Shown: positions 9,642-21,403, numbered from the stretch's first letter. The stretch is DNA of 64,000 nucleotides from Perilla frutescens (GCA_026008535.1 BRKX01000019.1:28958977-29022976); one strand, 5' to 3'. Translations and numbers: made by a program. The notes: a model not told the origin generated them from the sequence alone.

Positions 9642-11040
9642 ATGACGGACAACAGCTGAAAGGATGCAACGATCGTTCCTCAGGAAGCCCGAAAAGACGG
9701 AGCAACTGCGATCCCTTCGCCCGAAGGCGATGGCGATGTCTCACGGCTTCTACGTTCGATCCAGCATCAATTGGATACCACCACAGTCGAACTCACAGCA
9801 ATCCAAACCGAGAACTCGGCCTTAAAGGCTAGAGCCGAAGCTATTTCGCAACCAAACCTTTTCCCGAACGGATCTATACGAACTCAACTGTCCCCGCTCT
9901 CACGAACTCGCATGTCAAATGAACTCCGAGAGCAGATACTTCTGAACTCGACACATGAATTAACTAACCATGTCAATACAGGTACAAGCAAAGAACCCGT
10001 ACTAAAGGGCAAGGGAAAAGAAGACTTTCCCATAGGACTCCCTCCTTGATTCGAAGATTATGAACCTGGATAAGAATCTGAGGTCGAAAAGAAGATCTAG
10101 CGGTTGGAAGACATATTAACCTGAATTCTGGGAGTCCCTGCTCCTATTAGAAAGACTGCACCAACAAGCTTTGCAGATCCCCCCTTCACCGACGAAATCA
10201 ACCTCGTAGAGATGCCCCCAAAGTTCACATTTCCAAGCATGAAGCTGTTTGATAGCGCATCCGATCCCGACGATCATGTTACCCAATACAAACAAAGAAT
10301 GTTCACCACCACGATAACCCAACACACCCGAGAAACTAGCATGTGTAAAGGCTTCGGATCCAGCCTCGTCGGCCCAACACTCCAATGGTTCATCAACCTC
10401 CCTAACGGAACAATCTCGTCGTTTGCCTAGCTCAATGACCTCTTTGTCGAACAGTTCACCAGTAGCCGCAAGATTGAAAAACGCGCTGACGACGTCTACA
10501 CGGTCGTACAAAGGATGGAAGAGCCCCTGTGAAGCTTCGTCGGAAGATTTAACAGAGAAAAGGTATCGATCCCCAACTGCAATGTCGATATCGTGATCTC
10601 GGCCTTCAGAAAAGGCTTTAAGAGAGACTCCGACCTCTACAAGGAGCTAACTAAATATCCCTGCAAAAAAATGGAAGACGTGCTTGCTAAAGTCTGGGCC
10701 TAAATCAAATAGGAAGAAGACGAAGCGAACTCATCTAGATCTCGAACCAGAAGTGAACATCTAAGAAAAGAACAAAGATGTAACAGGATAGACAAATTCA
10801 GAATGGATCTTTATCCACGAAACCTGTGATTCGACCCGAGAAATAGGTGAGGTCAAGAACCTCAAATCGACAGAAGACTCCAAGAATATAGCCTCTGCAT
10901 ATCGCCATCCGAAGCAGTCCTAGCCCTCGTGGGACTTGATCAGAACGTGAAAAGGCTCGCGAAGATGAAAGCCCCAGACAACGAACGTGACATGAGCAAA
11001 TTCTGTGAGTTCTACAACGAGCATGGACACAAGACAAATG
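9642..11040 (+). pseudogene. Tat-like Gag, interrupted by stops
   Basis: One reading frame can be followed from the ATG at 9642 through gag and protease into RT. The Gag core is clear: MPPKFTFPSMKLFDSASDPD at 10212 and the GPTLQWFINLPNG segment near 10370. The end carries the modified knuckle CEFYNEHGHKTNEC typical of this lineage (C..H..GH.T.EC). Stops occur at 9657, 10047 and 10428, and several between 10500 and 10860. Most fall where C-to-T or G-to-A change of an expected Gln, Arg or Trp codon would create them, so the frame is decayed rather than wrongly assigned. Confidence 0.75.
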
Positions 11041-11760
11041 AATGCATTGCCCTGAGACTCGAAGTCGCGGAGCTCTTAAAGCAAGGATTTCTCACAGATC
11101 TCCTGACTCCAAAAGAAAAAGAAACCTGGTCACGAAGGGAAAATAAAAAAGAAAAGCAGCTGTCCGAACCCTCGATGGTCGATCGCACTTTGAACTGTAT
11201 AACAGGAGGTTCAGAAGTGAGCGGAATTTCACAGTCCTTGGCAAAGGGACATTGTCTCTCGATAAAGTATAACGGAAACATCCCTATACATGCTAAACTA
11301 GACGACCTCATCACCCTCAATTTCACCAACAGAGAAGCCTCCGATCTCTCACACCCTCACCACAATGCACTAGTCATTTCCTTATTAATTTCTAATTGTT
11401 TGATTAAGCGTGTTCTTATAGACAATGGGAGCTCCTCTATCGTGATGTTTTTGAGTACCTTAAAAGGGATGCAGGTAAAAGAAACCAAAATCGTTAAAAG
11501 GTCAACCACCTTAATTGGTTTCAGCGGAGAGCACAAAGCCACAATCGGTGAAATCACACTTCCCACCTATATCGAGGGGATGAATATCTTCACCAAATTC
11601 CAAGTAATCGACGTCCCCTCAGCCTACAATGTCATAATGGAGAGACCTTGGATCCATAAACTCCGAGCGGTGCCATCAACCTATCACTAGCTCATGAAAT
11701 TTCCTACACTCGGAGTTTGCGAAGTCTGAAGTGAACAGATAATGGCTTGAGAATGTTACG
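11041..11760 (+). pseudogene. Tat-like aspartic protease
   Basis: Continues the Gag frame. The protease core is recognisable: the CLIKRVLIDNGSSSIVMF segment, then GFSGEHKATIGEITLP and NVIMERPWIHKLRAVPSTYH. The usual catalytic triplet is D-T/S-G; here it reads DNG, which is also found in some members of this lineage, so activity is uncertain. The open frame is 10929-11690 with a TAG at its end. The protease would cut the polyprotein into Gag and Pol units. Confidence 0.75.
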
Positions 11761-11786
11761 TCTCCACCTTCAAACACAAAGGAGCA

Positions 11787-12224
11787 ATGGAGGTCAGCCA
11801 AATCGAGGCCGGATCATCTTCAGCTAATACCGAAAATCGCAGCTACGAAGAACCTGAAGTGGAAGATCTCGATGAAGTCCAAATACATCCCAACTTTCCC
11901 AATCCCAAAATGCAAATCAGATTGAGGCTCATTGCAGGAATCGATCCCGATAAGACCCTGGTGGAATAAAAAAGATGAAAATTCACCACTGAACGAAATA
12001 AAGTTATGAATGAAGAGGTCAATAAGCTACTCAAACATGGACACATTAGAGAAGAACAGTATCCCACGTGGCTAGTCAACGTTGTCATAGTAAAGAAAAA
12101 GAACGACAAAAACAGACTCTACATAGACTTCACCGGCCTCAATCGGGCCTGCCCAAAGGACTCATTGCCTTTACCTCACATCAATGAGCTAATGGACGCA
12201 ACAACTGGAATACATTGCATTTAA
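11787..12224 (+). pseudogene. Reverse transcriptase N-terminal fragment
   Basis: Same frame as gag-protease. Segments PKMQIRLRLIAGIDPDKTLV and MNEEVNKLLKHGHIREEQYP lead into the first RT motifs (VNVVIVKKKNDKNRLYIDFT, then LNRACPKDSLPLPHINELMD). The homology stops at ATTGIHCI near 12222. The YxDD catalytic box, RNase H and integrase are all absent downstream. This is an internal deletion, so the element could not have copied itself. Confidence 0.8.
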
Positions 12225-12830
12225 AACAAACCCCAAGCATAGGAGGTCCTGACCCTCAAGGAGATGACGAGGCTTTGGCCCTAATGTCAGCCTCACAAAT
12301 GAAGAGTAATGTGTTTGTTTATTATTTACTTTTCGAATTCTTATTATTTATTTAAAGATTTGTTTACTGACTTGAGTGTCGGAGTAACTAACAGAACCCC
12401 AAGCATAGGGGTCCCAATCCTCTCGGGTTCAACAGGACCCTAGCCATGAAAAACTACGACTCGACCTCGAAGATAAATTGATTCACGAAGTCAAATAAAA
12501 AAGGCCCCAACACTTGACTCGGAATGTAAGGGCAAGTCCCGAAGCTCAACTACGACTCCAAGAGGTGCGCTCGAGTCTGTTGATTTTTATTTTTTCTAGC
12601 TCTTATCCTAAAAGTATATACTAACCCCTGCAGCTTGTATCATCTCAAAGAAAATAAGATGAAATATAATATGTAATGTGGACACATATCAGAGCAAAAA
12701 GACCAAAACATCAAAGTTAAAAATCGGCAAAATGCTGAGTTGTCCAATTGTCTTCATAAGAGACAATTCAAATAATAAATATTCACAGACATAATTGTTT
12801 TAAAGTGTTCAAGAAAAAGTGTTTGTTCAC
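12225..12830 (+). other. Non-coding spacer between pol remnant and antisense gene
   Basis: No RT, RNase H or integrase motif is seen. The phrase 'ccccaagcatagg' occurs twice (about 12230 and 12400), with a small amount of local duplication around it. Tat elements usually have such a spacer between pol and the 3' repeats. Confidence 0.5.
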
Positions 12831-12836
12831 GAAAGA

Positions 12837-14303
12837 TTATGTTGAGGCCTCATCCCCAACCTTAGCAACATCCTCAACAGCTATGTCACCCTCTCCTAGA
12901 ACCTCAGCCTTTTTCCCGACATCGACAGCGGCTCTAGCAATACGGTCCTCCATTTCAGCCTCAACCTCCTCCTCTACTTCCAAGAAGGATAAGTCAAGGT
13001 CTGGCATTTTAGCTTTAATAGCCTCGACCACCGCCGTTCCACCCTCCTAGTAGAAGGCCTCTTTGTAAGGCTCGAACTCCGCAGAGTCGACCCATTGGTC
13101 CCAGCCCTGAGCGATGCTTCAAGCTCCTTCACTTTCACCTCAGAAACTACCAGCTCCCGCTCGGTCCTCACTTGGAGGTCGAGACTTTTTTCTAGTTGTA
13201 CTTGGGCCCCTGCCACCATCGCCCGCACTTTATCCCTCTTAACCCGCAGAGAAGATTCTCGAGTCGCCATGTCCCGCCTTTCCTCGGTGATCTTTTCAAG
13301 CTCTTCAGATAGCTCGACGACTCTCTTCTCAAGGTCCTCTTCATGGTGGGCAAGATGTTTTCATAGCAAGAATTGGCTATAAAGGACCTGAAGTTGAAAG
13401 CCAAGCATAGTTAAAAAAAACAATACAAGAGGATTGAAAAAGTCACCCGCGACATCTAGTCTAAAGATAAGAAAGCCTGCTGCTCGAGGATTTTCTTCTC
13501 ATAGTCCTCTGGCGTGCCATGGCCAGCGATGGACTTTTGAATCTCCATCATGAAGGGTTGAAGGGGAACACCCTTCGAGCTCGGACCCGAAGAGGCCTGG
13601 CGAGAGGGACGAACAGCCTCCGCATCAACGACATCGTGGGGACAGAAGGCAAAACTATCACGGTAAGAGTAGAGGCACCATCCTTCGACTTCTTGGAGGG
13701 AGGAGGATTTGTAAGCTTCTCTTCAGAAGATCTTTTTACGGCCAAAGGTAAAGATTCGTCTCTCTTCGCGACCGCCAGAGCTTTAACCTTCGCATCCGAG
13801 GGCTTAATCTTTAACTTCACCATCTCATCAAACAAGACCCGGCCACTTCGAACCTTCTCGAACTCCCTAAGATCGTTTGGAAGCAGAAAGACCTCTTCAA
13901 TATGGGCAGCTTCAATCCTGGTAGGGTCACGGCGTGGAGGAAAACCTGCACGAGTTAAGAAAATTTGTAAGCATCAAATAAAAAAAATAACACTAGAGTC
14001 TGGCTCGGGAACCCACGTGCATCACAAAACTCAGCAGGCACGATCGCGTCAGTAGAAGTCCGAGCCGGCACGAAGACAAATTTAGGTTTTCAATCTCCAC
14101 AAGACATGGACAGATCCAATATCAAAGGGGGTCGATCCCCCACCCATTTCGTAAATTAATAGTAGCCAGGTTGTTCTGTATTGGCCACCATAGGCTGCAT
14201 GCAATTCTCCAATACCGGGTTCTCCGAAGCCCAACTTCTCCCACAGAAAATACATGCCCAACATGTAGAACCACACTATCGGGGTGATTTGGGCAGGGGT
14301 TAT
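12837..14303 (-). pseudogene. 3' part of Tat antisense accessory gene
   Basis: Read on the minus strand from 14303, this continues the antisense ORF broken by the nested element: QITPIVWFYMLGMYFLWEKL, then GFGEPGIGELHAAYGGQYRT. It resembles the 'putative gypsy type transposon' family (PF04195-like) found antisense in Tat elements. After intron-like gaps (acceptors near 13946 and 13388) follow a basic, Ser/Pro-rich part (KSKDGASTLTV) and a Glu-rich coiled-coil-like tail (MPDLDLSFLEVEEEVEAEME). Stop codons interrupt it. The function of these proteins is not established. Confidence 0.65.
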
Positions 14304-15774
14304 TGATAACATCATATTTTACATGTATTTTGAGGTACATTTGAGTGGTATTTGATTGGCATTGGATGCATGAAGTGTTGAGTTTTGCATAGTTTTTATG
14401 TTTTGTGCAGTGTCACGTGTTTGTTCATTGTGAAGGGAATCAATGCCATTTTTTGTGTGGAATTCAAATGAGCTTGGGAATACTCTAGAAAGATAGGAAA
14501 TCAAGTTAGGAATACATTACAAAAAGAATCGGGTCAATCGGATAAACAATGAGTGAGAATGAAGCAAAACAGTGAGAGGCTGCCGGATGCTGAAATTACC
14601 CGCTACCGGACTCGCGACCCCTTGGGTCGCGAATCATGGTCTCGAATCACCTTCTTCCTATTTTTCTGCACGACAGAGGTAGGGTTCTCCTTTATTTTAT
14701 TCGAGACCTGGTCGTGAATTTTGAGGTTGGTCGTGAATTTTCTGCTACATCAGCGCTACATCACGCCACGTGGATTCACGACCCTAGTCGCGGGCATCGT
14801 GGTCGCGAGGCGAGCGGGCCTAACCGATCTTTGACCTATTTTTGAGCTTTTCTTAACTTGGTATTTAAGGGTTTCAATGGATGAAAATTCCACAAAATTC
14901 CACCTACCCAAAATTTGCCACCAGAGGTTTGTTGCAGAGAAAAGAAGATGCGAAGAACAAGATCAAATGATTCAAAAGCTTTCAAGATTAGAGACAAATT
15001 AAACCTTCTGGGTTTTATTTACTTTATTCTTAGAATTTCAATGTTTACGTTGTGGATTGTTTTAGTTATTTATTTTGACATGGATAGCTAAAACCCTAGT
15101 ATTCTAGGGTTGGATTATGAGTTATTTATGAAGTTCTTTTAATTCATTTTATTTGGTGTCTATGATTTGATTATTCTTGCTTTTCTCTGTATTATTTACC
15201 TGATCACTAAATGATGCAATTTGATGTGTTAATCCATTATTCAAGAGATGAGTTTTAACACAAGATCTGGAATAATTAACTGGTTAGTCAATATCACTCG
15301 ACAGAGTTGCGATTAATTTAGAGAATAATAAATCTTTGGAACCATTAGGAGTTGCATAATAGGTATTGAACGGACACGTTAATAGTTGTTGTGTGATCTA
15401 TAATCTAGGCACTTCGAGAGAAGAATTAGAATACATGAGTGATTGTTCTAGCATGATTTATCCCAACATAGACATAAAATGAATTGATTAAGAGAATGGA
15501 TTAAATAATGAGTATCCAATCCTAGAATGCGTCTTTTTCTTCATTGTTTGATTTATCTGTGTTGATTTCTGTTGCGGTAACTTAGTTTATGTCTTATTCT
15601 TAGTTTTTAAATAAGTTAAATATAATCATGTTTGGTTGTTTAGATAACTACATGACGTTAAATTAAAATAACTAGTAGAATAATTATTAAATCTCTATGG
15701 ATACGACCTTGTTCACCGCTGTCCTATAAGCCTCGCTGTACACTTGAAGTTTAGGCAAAAATAAATACCGAATA
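14304..15774 (+). repeat. 5' LTR of Athila-like element
   Basis: Pairs with 19459-20903. It contains a promoter-like 'cttggtatttaaggg' near 14855 and a perfect 9-bp inverted repeat, TCGCGACCC-CTT-GGGTCGCGA, at 14612-14632. Last bases are CCGAATA, probably a mutated CCGAACA. Confidence 0.88.
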
Positions 15775-15780
15775 AGTTTT

Positions 15781-15797
15781 TGGCGCCGTTGCCGGGG
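15781..15797 (+). other. Primer-binding site of Athila-like element
   Basis: TGGCGCCGTTGCCGGGG, a site form widespread in Athila elements, lies six bases after the LTR end. Confidence 0.8.
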
Positions 15798-15914
15798 ATT
15801 TGTTTTTATTTGCTATTATTTAGATTTAATTTCTTGTGTTAATCTAGACATTTATTTTTCAGTTTATTTTCATTTAAATTTTATAATCTTCTTTTTCTTG
15901 TGGTTAGGTTGTGT

Positions 15915-17238
15915 ATGCATACACGCTCTCAGGGGGAACCACTTCAAACTTTTGATCCTGCGATTGAAGCCACCATCCGCCACAAAAATGCAAGGATAAA
16001 AAGAAAGATGGCAGAACAGCAAGCTCCTGTTACCGTTGAACAGATGCATCATATGCAACAATAGTTAGAGGAAATGCAGCGGCGATTTCAAGAGCAAAAA
16101 GGTACTAGAGAAGCAGCTCTGGTACCGATCAATCAGATTTTCACACCGGTGCTCAACCATGGACAGGTTCCCGGTCCATGCATTAATGCCAACAACTTTG
16201 AACTAAAGTCGGGATTGGTGGGCAAGGTGCAGTAGTATCAGTATGGAGGGCACAAGACTGAGAATCCGAATACACACTTGCAACAATTCTTGGAGGTCTG
16301 CAGCACAATCAAGATGAACGGGGTGTCAGATGATGCCATTCGGCTTCGCCTGTTCTCATTCTCACTGAGAGATGCTGCTAAGGATTGGTATCATTCCTTG
16401 GATCTCAGTACGGTGGATAGCTGGGAGTGCTTGGCGCACAAGTTTCTACATAAATTCTTTCCTCCCGGTCTGACTCTTAAGCTCAAAGGTGAGATTACTC
16501 AGTTTCACCAGTTTGAAGATGAGAATTTATATGAAACTTGGGAGAGGTTTCGAGAGTTGCTAAGGAAGTGCCCCAATCATGGATTTGGGGTAGATCATCA
16601 GGTCTGCATCTTCTACAACGGATGCGATATGGAGATGAAGAGGCTTCTGGATGCCTCTGCAGGCGGGTCATTACTGAACAAAGGACACGATCAAGCCGTG
16701 TCCATTATTGAAGACATGGCCACAAACAGTTACCAGTGGACTAATGATCGGCAAGTGAAGATACTGAAGAGGGCCATAGTAGTTGAAGATAATGATCCTA
16801 TTTCTAAGCTTTATGCCCAACTGTCTACTCTGAATGCCACGATCAACAGCAGATTTGATGCTATGGCACGATTGGGTATAGATAATCCCATGGGAAATGA
16901 AGTTGAAGATGTTCACTACATCAATCAAAGAGGTGGCTATGATGGCAATAATTGGAAATCAATTCTACCAAGGTAACTGATCCAACCTCTCATATGGGAA
17001 TCCTAATAGTGCACTGCAGCCCCCACCCGACTTCTCAGTAACAAATAGAGTGATCAACGAGGAGAAGAAGCCGAAGATGGATGATCTATTGATGGAGTTC
17101 ATGGGAAAGACTGATAAATTTATGGAAAAGTCTCAAGCTAGAGTGAAGAAGCTGGAAAATGCTGTGGGTGCCATGAGTGTGCAAATGAAAATGTTCGAGA
17201 AGCAACTGGGTCAGCTGGCTACAGTTGTAGGAAATTAG
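15915..17238 (+). pseudogene. Athila-like Gag, interrupted
   Basis: The frame starts at ATG 15915 (MHTRSQGEPLQTFDP) and runs with TAG stops at 16062 and about 16233. It then stays open through the Gag core: RLRLFSFSLRDAAKDWYHSL, AHKFLHKFFPPG, LYETWERFRELLRKCPNHG and NGCDMEMKRLLDASAGG. This core is characteristic of Athila Gag. A frameshift lies near 16960. The C-terminal part continues at 17050-17238 with a coiled-coil-like repeat (RVKKLENAVGAMSVQMKMFE) and KQLGQLATVVGN, ending at TAG 17236. Confidence 0.8.
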
Positions 17239-17856
17239 CACCAACTAGGACAGTTCCCTAGCAACACCACAGTGAATCCCAAGGAACAGTGCAACGCAAT
17301 CCATTTGCATACTGAGGTTCCTGAGATGAAGGATTCAGGGAGTTTTACACTTCCCATCACTATTGGAGACAAGATAGGTGGCCGAGCACTATATGATTTG
17401 CGGGCGAGTATTAATTTGATGTCGCTCTCATTTTTCAAAAAGCTGAACTATGGGGAACCCAAGCCTATATCCATGTGTTTGCAGATGGCCGATCGATCTG
17501 TGGTGTATCCCGAGGAAATTTTAGAAGATGTGCTGATCAAGGTGCATGATTTTATTTTCCCAATGGATTTTGTGGTGCTAGACATGGAGGAAGATAAAAA
17601 TATCTCTCTCATTTTGGGACGACCATTTTTGTGCACCGGAAAAACCAATATCGACCTAGACACGGGGATTCTCATTCTCCGTTTTGAAGATGAACAAATA
17701 CAGTTCTTGTTAGATGTAGATGAGCACAAGGTAGCTGTGGAGTGTAACATCATCAACACTCATGAATCTGGCTGCATTACTGATGGTGGAGGCATGGAGA
17801 TAGATGATCGGAGAAGAGAATGGGGGATACCAGCTTCCTCGCTTGTGGGAACTTGA
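17239..17856 (+). pseudogene. Athila-like aspartic protease with altered active site
   Basis: Open frame after the Gag stop: VNPKEQCNAIHLHTE, TLPITIGDKIGGRALYDLRA, SINLMSLSFFKKLNYGEPKP, then MDFVVLDMEEDKNISLILGR with PFLCTGKTNIDLDTG. In this family the active site normally reads D-L-G-A-S; here the glycine is Arg (DLRAS), which should abolish activity. The frame ends at TGA 17856 and no RT follows. Confidence 0.78.
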
Positions 17857-19458
17857 GTTTTCAAATTCGTCTGGCTGTTGACGTTAAATGCAGAACTTGT
17901 TGGGAGGCAACCCAATATGTTTTATTTTATTTCATTTAGTTTTTTTTCTTATTTATGTTTTTCACTTCTTTTTTTGAGTTGTGCAGGTAAAGAACGGATG
18001 GATTCTGTAATATGGTGGATAGCAAATTAACCAACTTGTGTGTCGACAAGTTTGGGGGAGGAAGTTGAACCCGAATGGACATCCATGTGATCGTTGTAAG
18101 TGGTCAACGACACCCTCATGCATTCTTACAAACTTATTCCATCCCGTAGATTTGAATAAGTTTGGAGGGATGTATGCTTGTGGTGTCTAGACCTTTATTT
18201 TGTTTTACCTGCTTTACGTGTTTAATTTTTGTTTTTATTTTTTCAGAAAGTTTGAAAAATTTTAATTTTGTTTGGTCTTGAATTTTACTTGGGATTTAGA
18301 TGATATATGCTTTATAGTTTATGGTTTAGTATTTATAATCGAGATTATTTAATTGGGAATGATTTGAGCACGTATAGCATGATTTGAATGAACATGTGTT
18401 TTGGAGATTTTCGAGCTTTAGTTTGTCCAATGTGAGCTGTGAGATTTTGAGCCTATAAGACTGTTGTCTAAATTTTTGTTCTTGTGTGTTTGTTGTCTAT
18501 GCACTTGTTTCTCTAGAACTTGCATGTCGTCTTGCTTGAGATTGAGTTGTTGTGCTTAAAAATAAGAGATGATAGTAGGCCATCTTTTCTTTACCCATGA
18601 TATCCCATACACCGTCCTAAACTCATTATATTCCTTTGCGAGCCCTTTTGTGCCTAATTGCCTTTTCTTTGGAAGCCTATTTAGGATTAATTTGTTGATT
18701 CTTGTGGAGAAATAGGAAGAAGGGTATGAATTATTGAGTTGGGACAGAGAAATGTAAGGTGATAAATTGGTGGTTTTTTTTGGTGCGCAAAAGAAAGTGC
18801 TATGTGAGTGTTGAAAAGAAAAAGAAAAATTATGAAAAAGAGCACTAAAAAGAAAAAAAAAGTGAAAAGTGTCAATAAAAATAAATAAGACAAGAGACCA
18901 AAGGTCCATGAGTTGAAATAATATATGGATGATTTAAGGATGTGTAGGAGGAAGTTGGAAAAATTCCAACTAGTGTTTGAATGTGAAAAGTAGTTGGGAG
19001 TAGAAAGTAAAAGTGGTGGATTGTTTTGTAATTTTTGAGTCACTTTAGCCAAATATTCCTAACCTTATCCCGAGCCTACGTTACAACCTTAACAAAAGTC
19101 CTATTTGATCTTATCTTTGAGCACAATCGTTTGTCAGTGGAGAGCTTAGATTGCATGCAAGCCTATGGTAGATCAAGTGTATAGTTCAATATTTCGATGA
19201 GTGCTTATACTTATTTTATCATACTTTGAGTGTTTGAGTGAAACACACACCGGTGAGGATCATTGGCTTGAGTTTTTCTCGTTGAAATCTATCGCACGTG
19301 TTCATGATTTGAGTGTTGTGCTTGTTTATGTCGTCCCCGATTAGAATTTCGAGGTTATAGATGCTAGATTATAAATTGTGGAGTTATGTATTGTTTGAAT
19401 TCTAAGTTTGGTTTTGTTCTTTGTTTGGGGACAAACAATGTTTTAAGTTTGGGAGAGT
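17857..19458 (+). other. 3' non-coding region of Athila-like element
   Basis: Following the protease, 1.6 kb carries no recognisable domain. Phrases of the form 'aagtttggggg(a)g' occur at about 18048 and 18155 and as the final purine tract (agtttgggagagt, 19446-19458) next to the 3' LTR. The first two look like decoy copies of the plus-strand primer site. A pyrimidine-rich stretch on the minus strand (18770-18870) gives spurious open frames. Confidence 0.6.
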
Positions 19459-20903
19459 TGATAACCTCATATTTTACATGTATTTTGAGGTACATTTGAG
19501 TGGTAATTGATGGGCATTGTATGCTTGAAGTGATAAGTTTTGCATAGTTTTCTATGTTTTGCGCAATGTTACGTGTTTGTTCATTGTGAAGGGAATTAAT
19601 ACCATTTTTTTTGGACATCAAATGAGCTTGGTAAGACCCTAGAAAGATAGGAAATTAAGTTAGGAACGCGTAGCAAAAAGAATCGGGTCAATCGGATGAG
19701 AAACGAGTGAGAACGAAGCAAAACAGTGAGAGGCTGCCGGAGCTGAAAATTACCCGCGACCGGACTCGCGACCAAGGGGGTCGCGAATCACCCTTTTCCA
19801 CTTTTTCTGCATGGTCGCGATAGAGAGGGGGTTCTCCTTTGTATTATTCACGACCCCACTCGTGAATTTTGCACTGGTCGCAAATTTTCTGTGACGTCAG
19901 CGCCACGTGGATTCACGACCCTAGTCGCGGGTGCCCTGGTCACGAGTCGAGCGGGCCTGTCCGATTTTTGACCTATTTTTTGGGCTTTTCTTAACTTGGT
20001 ATTTAAGGGTTTGATGCACGAAAAATTCCATACAATTCCACCTACCCAAAAATTACCACCAGAGGTTTGCTGCACAAGACCAAAAGATTCAAGAGCTTTC
20101 AAGATTAGAGACAAATTAAACATTCCGAGTTTTATTTACTTTATTCTTAGAATTTCAATGTTTACTTTGTGGATGATTTTGGTTGTTTATTTTATTATGG
20201 ATAGCTAGAACCCTAGTATTCTAGGGTTGGTTTATGAGTTATTTATGAAGTTCTTTTAATTCATTTTATTTGGTGTCTATGATTTGATTATGTTTTGATT
20301 ATTCCTAGTTTTATCTGTATTTATTTACCTGATCACTAAATGATGCAATTTGATGTGTTAATCTATAATTCGAGAGATGAGTTTTAACACAAGATCTGGA
20401 ATAATTAACTGGTTAGTCAATATCACTCGAGAGAGTTGCGATTAATTTCGAGAACAATAAATCTTTGGAACCATTATGAGTTGCATAATAGGTATTGAAT
20501 GGATACGTTAATATTTGTTGTGTGATCTACAATCTAGGCACTTCGAGATAAGGTTTAGAATACATGAGTGATTGTTCTAGCATGATTTAAATCCCAACAT
20601 ACACACTAAATGAATTGATTAAGAGAATGGATTGAATAATAAGTATCCAATTCTAGAATGCGTCTTTTTCTTCAGTGTTTGATTTTTCGTGTTGATTTCT
20701 TCTGTGATAATTCAGTTTATTTAATATTCTTAGTTTTTAGATAGTCAAATTCAATCATGATTTGTAGTCTAGATAACAGCAGAAAGTTAAATTAAAATAA
20801 CTAGTAGAATAATTATTAAATTTCTGTGGATACGACCTTGTTCACTGCTATACTAGAAGCCTCACTGTACACTTGCAGTTTAGGTGAAAATAAATACCGA
20901 ACA
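19459..20903 (+). repeat. 3' LTR of Athila-like element
   Basis: Pairs with 14304-15774. It keeps the TCGCGACC…GGTCGCGA inverted repeat (19766-19786) with a different loop. Ends CCGAACA at 20903, followed by ACTAT. Confidence 0.88.
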
Positions 20904-21403
20904 ACTATTCCATAAACATGTGCTATCTTCACAAAAAAAGGGTGTATGGGGAGTCCAATCCCCTTCTCTGCTACCGACGTATAGAAGGCAGTAAAACTTG
21001 ATAGAGACCGATCGGCTCGATTGGTTAGACCGGGAGATTGGACCTCTACCCCCGCACCTGACGCCGGTGGCGAAGTCAACCTCTTCAGAAGCTCGTCGCT
21101 GACTTTGGAAGCGATCTTTGAGGCTTTAAACCTCTCTTCGGCCACTTTGATCTCTCGAACTCGTTGCTTTCGTCCTATGGGTTGTTTTCTCTTTTCCATC
21201 GCCACTTTGTGCTTACTAATCACTGATTGACCAACTGTTCGAGGATAAACGGCCGACAGCCTCCTTCTCCTCATTTTCTCTTTGACCCTAACGATCACGG
21301 GAGAATTGGAACGATCCGATTACTCTGGCACAGAGTTCTGCTCTATTTTCTCACCTCCATAGCTCCTCGTCTCCTCAGCATTGGAATCCCCACTCGCATT
21401 CAT
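20904..21403 (-). pseudogene. 5' part of Tat antisense accessory gene
   Basis: Minus-strand frame starting at ATG 21403 (MNASGDSNAEETRSYGGEK), with a TAA at 21320-21322. It then runs open through a basic segment (VRVKEKMRRRRLSAVYPRTV) and KIASKVSDELLKRLTSPPAS to EKGIGLPIHPFFVKIAHVYG. There the nested Athila-like element interrupts it. The rest resumes at 14303. Basic residues near the start suggest a nuclear protein, but the role of these antisense proteins is unknown. Confidence 0.65.

Larger units (their letters stand above)
14304..20903 (+). mobile_element. Athila-like Gypsy element nested in the Tat antisense gene
   Basis: LTRs 14304-15774 (about 1471 bp) and 19459-20903 (about 1445 bp) start TGATAAC and end CCGAACA (CCGAATA in the left copy). 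Flanks are GTTAT on the left and ACTAT on the right, which fits a mutated 5-bp duplication. The coding frame of the antisense gene joins across the insertion, which confirms the borders. The interior holds gag and protease only; there is no RT, integrase or env-like ORF. The lineage is assigned from the Gag core and the long LTRs. Confidence 0.88.

Noticed and set aside
12837..14055. Plus-strand open frames (for example 13519-14055) opposite the antisense gene
   Set aside because: They are shadows of the minus-strand frame, rich in Ser and Arg without family motifs. The minus strand continues the interrupted antisense domain.
18556..19052. Minus-strand Phe-rich open frames resembling membrane proteins
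   Set aside because: They are the complement of an A-rich 3' non-coding region of the Athila-like element. The hydrophobicity comes from TTT/TTC codons only.
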